Assembly (NCBI RefSeq): GCF_040685555.1
Contig: NZ_JBFBIK010000034.1
Span: 1-64,000, forward strand
Direction: 5' to 3'
Length of the DNA stretch: 64,000 nt
Source of the DNA: Sphaerisporangium sp040685555
GTDB taxonomy: Bacteria; Actinomycetota; Actinomycetes; Streptosporangiales; Streptosporangiaceae
Both the position numbers and the translations under genes were made by a program. Positions 61,985 to 64,000 of this stretch are shown here, piece after piece (the stretch's first letter is position 1; the number at the start of each line of letters is the position of its first letter). The notes below the pieces were generated by a model. That model had not been told where the DNA came from and did not search any database. It worked only from the letters and a program-made list of their open reading frames with translations.

Positions 61985-62368
61985 GTGGGGTGGCGTCTTG
62001 AGGTGGTCGGAGAAGTAAAGGAGTGGCTGCACACGATCCGCGTGGAAGACCGGATCACCGCTCGGCTGATCGGTCAGGCGATCCAGACCCTGATCGAGAT
62101 CGGACCGGACTTGGGTCGGCCGCTCGTCGACAGGATCAGGGGGTCGGCCATACAGAACTTGAAGGAGCTCCGCCCGGGCTCCGCAGGCCCAAGTGAGATC
62201 AGGATCCTGTTCGCCTTCGATCCCAGGCGCACTGCCGTGCTTCTCGTCGGAGGAGACAAATCAGGACAATGGGATTCCTGGTATGAGAAAGCGATTCCAC
62301 TCGCCGAAGCGCGTTTTGCCGAGTGGGTCGAGCTACTCGAACATGGATCGAAGGGACACGGTCGATGA
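61985..62368 (+). CDS. RelE/HigB-type toxin (Gp49-like)
   Basis: A 127-residue protein of the phage-derived Gp49-like/HigB family of ribosome-dependent mRNA interferases. Pattern: VGEVKEWLHTIR at the start, GRPLVDRIRGSAIQNLKELRPGS, SEIRILFAFDPRRTAVLLVGGDKSG and WYEKAIPLAEARFAEW. Basic residues in the Arg-Ile-Leu strand and the terminal helix match the family's RNA-cleaving groove. GTG 61985 has GGAGG six bases upstream. It precedes the antitoxin gene, as in HigBA, and overlaps it by four bases. Confidence 0.9.
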   Translation: MGWRLEVVGEVKEWLHTIRVEDRITARLIGQAIQTLIEIGPDLGRPLVDRIRGSAIQNLKELRPGSAGPSEIRILFAFDPRRTAVLLVGGDKSGQWDSWYEKAIPLAEARFAEWVELLEHGSKGHGR

Positions 62369-62673
62369 CCACTTTTCACGAGTGGGATGCTGTCAAGCGA
62401 GAGATCTTCGATGACGAGGACATCGCGGCGATCGACGAGGGCACCGCGGAGATGGTGGCCGCGATCAGGCTGTCCCAGGTACGCAGGCAACTCGGCCTAC
62501 GGCAGGCGGACGTCGCGGAGAGGATGCATGTCCGCCAAGAACGGGTTTCCGCGATCGAGCGTGGCGACCCCGCGTCCACGACGCTGAGCACGCTCATCTC
62601 CTACGTGCAGGCCCTGGGTGGAAGACTTGACGTCGTGGCAACGGTGGACGGCACCCACTACAAGATCGCCTAA
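62365..62673 (+). CDS. Xre-type antitoxin
   Basis: A 102-residue protein: acidic N-terminal segment (about 1-35, probably the toxin-binding part), then a Cro/CI-type helix-turn-helix (SQVRRQLGLRQADVAERMHVRQERVSAIER) and a short C-terminal strand (GGRLDVVATVDG). ATG 62365 overlaps the toxin stop (ATGA). It should bind the palindrome at 61952-61969. Confidence 0.92.
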   Translation: MTTFHEWDAVKREIFDDEDIAAIDEGTAEMVAAIRLSQVRRQLGLRQADVAERMHVRQERVSAIERGDPASTTLSTLISYVQALGGRLDVVATVDGTHYKIA

Positions 62674-63017
62674 CCCACCGACCGCATCCGCGCCCGCCCC
62701 TGCGACCCAGCCGACGCCGGGAACCCGCCTTCCCACCACGCGCGTCCGAATCCCGACTCAGTGCGACCCGCGGAAACGGTCACCCGTCATGCCCTCACGC
62801 AAAGCGCATGGCCACCGTCTACTTCGGCCGGCTATGGACCATCCAAGGAGCACCTTGTCGTGATGTAGTTCGCGTAGTCCGTGCGAATCGATGTACCTAT
62901 CCGCCAGCCTCGCTGTTTCGAAGTGCGCGCCAGCGTCAGAAGAGCCTCGGCCCCGGCAAGCGCATCCCAGAACACCCAAGATCTTTAGTATTCAGCCGCG
63001 GAACAGTCCAACATCGA
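62674..63017. other. Non-coding or decayed stretch
   Basis: No frame with coding character, ribosome site or recognisable domain on either strand. GC content is lower than in the rest of the window. It may be the remains of mobile DNA, as further right. Confidence 0.5.
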
Positions 63018-63344
63018 CTATCCGCCGTAGTGGCGCCGTCGCCGCGGGCCGGAGCGGACGCGCCAGCTCACCAGGACGATCACCCGTACCTGGATGGCGA
63101 GCATCACCAGTGCGATCAGTCCCGCTACCCCGCTGGCCTGTTCCTCCGAAAGCCCGCCGCCACAGTCCGTTATGTTGCCTCCCTCATATGACATGCATTG
63201 GGGCCAGATCGTCAAAACGATGAACCAGTCGGCGAGCAAAAGCGGGACCGAGACCGCGCCCAGGAGAACGGCCAGCGCGATGTAATTTTCCCTGCCGCCG
63301 GTCGTGTTTGGCTTTTCCGGGACAGGTTCGAGACGCCTGCCCAT
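63018..63344 (-). CDS. Small membrane protein, unknown
   Basis: About 108 residues with two helices (YIALAVLLGAVSVPLLLADWF and GVAGLIALVMLAIQVRVIVLV), a short extracytoplasmic loop with two Cys (QCMSYEGGNITDCGG) that could form a disulphide, and a basic tail (RRRRHYGG). ATG 63344 or GTG 63371. The hydrophobic profile and paired cysteines make it believable as a gene, but no family is recognised. Confidence 0.55.
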   Translation of the reverse strand: MGRRLEPVPEKPNTTGGRENYIALAVLLGAVSVPLLLADWFIVLTIWPQCMSYEGGNITDCGGGLSEEQASGVAGLIALVMLAIQVRVIVLVSWRVRSGPRRRRHYGG

Positions 63345-63419
63345 AGCCGATTCGCGACTCACCCGAAACACTTAAGCATGGGAAGACCATCACGACAAGG
63401 TCGAGACTGCCGACGGATC

Positions 63420-63545
63420 GAGTCCGCGCGAGCATCAACCGGCTCAAGCACTTCGAGCCGTGGCCACCCGCTATGACGAACGCGCCTACATCTACCTCGG
63501 CACCGTCACGGTCACGACCCTGGCCATCTGGCTCCGCAGGTCGCA
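63420..63545 (+). pseudogene. IS5-type transposase remnant (C-terminus)
   Basis: The segment ATRYDERAYIYLGTVTV (63462 on) followed by WLRRS is the characteristic C-terminus of IS5-family DDE transposases (ATRYDKR-Y-x-GTV). Just before it, SINRLKHF is readable in another frame, so one base is lost near 63450. The rest of the element, its inverted repeats and any target duplication are not visible. A dead fragment. Confidence 0.8.
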
Positions 63546-63787
63546 CGATCACCTACCCTGCTCGGCTCTCCCCGCCCAGCGTACGAAACGATGTACTCTC
63601 GTATCATCATTTCTTCTTGTGCATAGGCTCGGGCATACCATCAGAGATTCTGCTTAAGTGTCAGAGTCGGCCTCCCTTCGAGTCGCTGGGTGTCCCCGAG
63701 ATGGATGGGCGACAGCGCGGGCTATAGGGGAGCAAAACCGCCCCCGGCTCCTTTGCGGGGGAAGTTCATCCGCGCCGCCGCCCCGCT
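63546..63787. other. Non-coding stretch right of the IS remnant
   Basis: No supported gene. A weak hairpin (CCCCC with GGGGG, about 63744-63765) and AT-rich patches are present. Confidence 0.4.
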
Positions 63788-63997
63788 CTAGAGGCGCGTC
63801 CCCTCGTGGCCGAAGGGCTCTACGCCTAACGTTTCGGCCGCCATGTCCAGGCCGTCACGGTCAAGACCCCAGCGTTCGACCAGGGGTAGCGCCTGTTCTT
63901 GCTGAGCGCTCTCCGCTACCGTCCGTGCAGCCTGTTTTGCCGTCCTGCGCGTAGCGCTCTCGTGCGAGTCTGAGGGTTCGGCTGATATGCGCTGCAT
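63788..63997 (-). CDS. Hypothetical protein, probably continues beyond the window
   Basis: At most 69 residues of the C-terminal part of a minus-strand frame that may start outside the window. It ends ...LGVEPFGHEGTRL. Helical, acidic/basic mix (TAKQAARTVAESAQQEQALPLVERWG). Plausible coding composition but no family recognised and no visible start signal. Confidence 0.3.
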   Translation of the reverse strand: MQRISAEPSDSHESATRRTAKQAARTVAESAQQEQALPLVERWGLDRDGLDMAAETLGVEPFGHEGTRL

Positions 63998-64000
63998 TGG

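Noticed and set aside
62674..63017. Possible small genes right of the antitoxin
   Set aside because: Several short frames exist on both strands but overlap each other, lack ribosome sites and show no family.

Overview
The window is about 64 kb of very GC-rich actinobacterial chromosome. Leaderless GTG starts, WhiB-era style two-component pairs, streptogrisin-type secreted proteases, Pro-Thr-linked carbohydrate-binding proteins, an F420-type (LLM) oxidoreductase and mycobacterial-type fadD/ltp/echA genes all point to a filamentous soil actinomycete, most likely Streptosporangiaceae or a close relative. No rRNA, phage, CRISPR array or large mobile element is visible. One tRNA-Arg(CCG) is present, and there is one 100-N assembly gap (61353-61452).

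Layout. 1-4 kb: start of a secreted protein running off the left edge, tRNA-Arg, an NlpC/P60 endopeptidase, a cluster of DnaA-box-like sites and a single-domain response regulator. 4-6 kb: LuxR-type regulator, LysE-family exporter, PEBP-like lipoprotein. 5.7-13 kb: a beta-1,3-glucan module (GH16-CBM6, GH81, LacI regulator) with GAGAGCGCTCTC operators, then a conserved protein of unknown function. 13-18 kb: an OmpR-type regulator and a histidine kinase whose frame runs without a stop into a polytopic membrane protein; arylamine N-acetyltransferase. 18-19.4 kb: a CBM2 protein with a Cip1-like catalytic module behind a perfect CebR-type operator. 19.5-25 kb: AMP-ligase, tandem HxlR regulator, carotenoid/stilbene-cleaving oxygenase, LLM oxidoreductase with a coupled short leader ORF.

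25-35 kb: DUF3817 protein, SURF1, Baeyer-Villiger-type monooxygenase, gamma-glutamyltransferase, a NarL-type two-component pair, a SafE-cupredoxin membrane protein and a Sel1-repeat protein. 35-41 kb: nitrogen/amino-acid module (alanine dehydrogenase, class III aminotransferase, M20 dipeptidase, threonine dehydratase) with a decayed LysR gene. 41-53 kb: an acyl-CoA/sterol side-chain type cluster (two acyl-CoA synthetases, two lipid-transfer thiolases, a DUF35 protein, an enoyl-CoA hydratase, a nitronate monooxygenase) interrupted by a DUF89 gene and by a foreign-looking AAA ATPase gene bracketed by a copy of the end of the nitronate monooxygenase gene. 53-57.6 kb: a LysR regulator and two duplicated S1 proteases flanking a secreted allene-oxide-cyclase-barrel protein.

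57.7-60.7 kb holds the most unusual locus: a two-gene unit made of a small membrane protein resembling the conflict-system component EACC1 and an 874-residue protein with an intact caspase-like protease domain fused to a trehalose-synthase (GH13) domain whose nucleophile, acid/base and substrate histidine are all replaced. I read this as a protease effector controlled by a dead glycosidase acting as a sensor; the reading is inference, but the residues are visible. The right end has a ribbon-helix-helix/Clp-N protein with a collapsed Gly-Glu repeat, a toxin-antitoxin pair with its own palindromic operator, and decayed sequence including an IS5-type transposase remnant.
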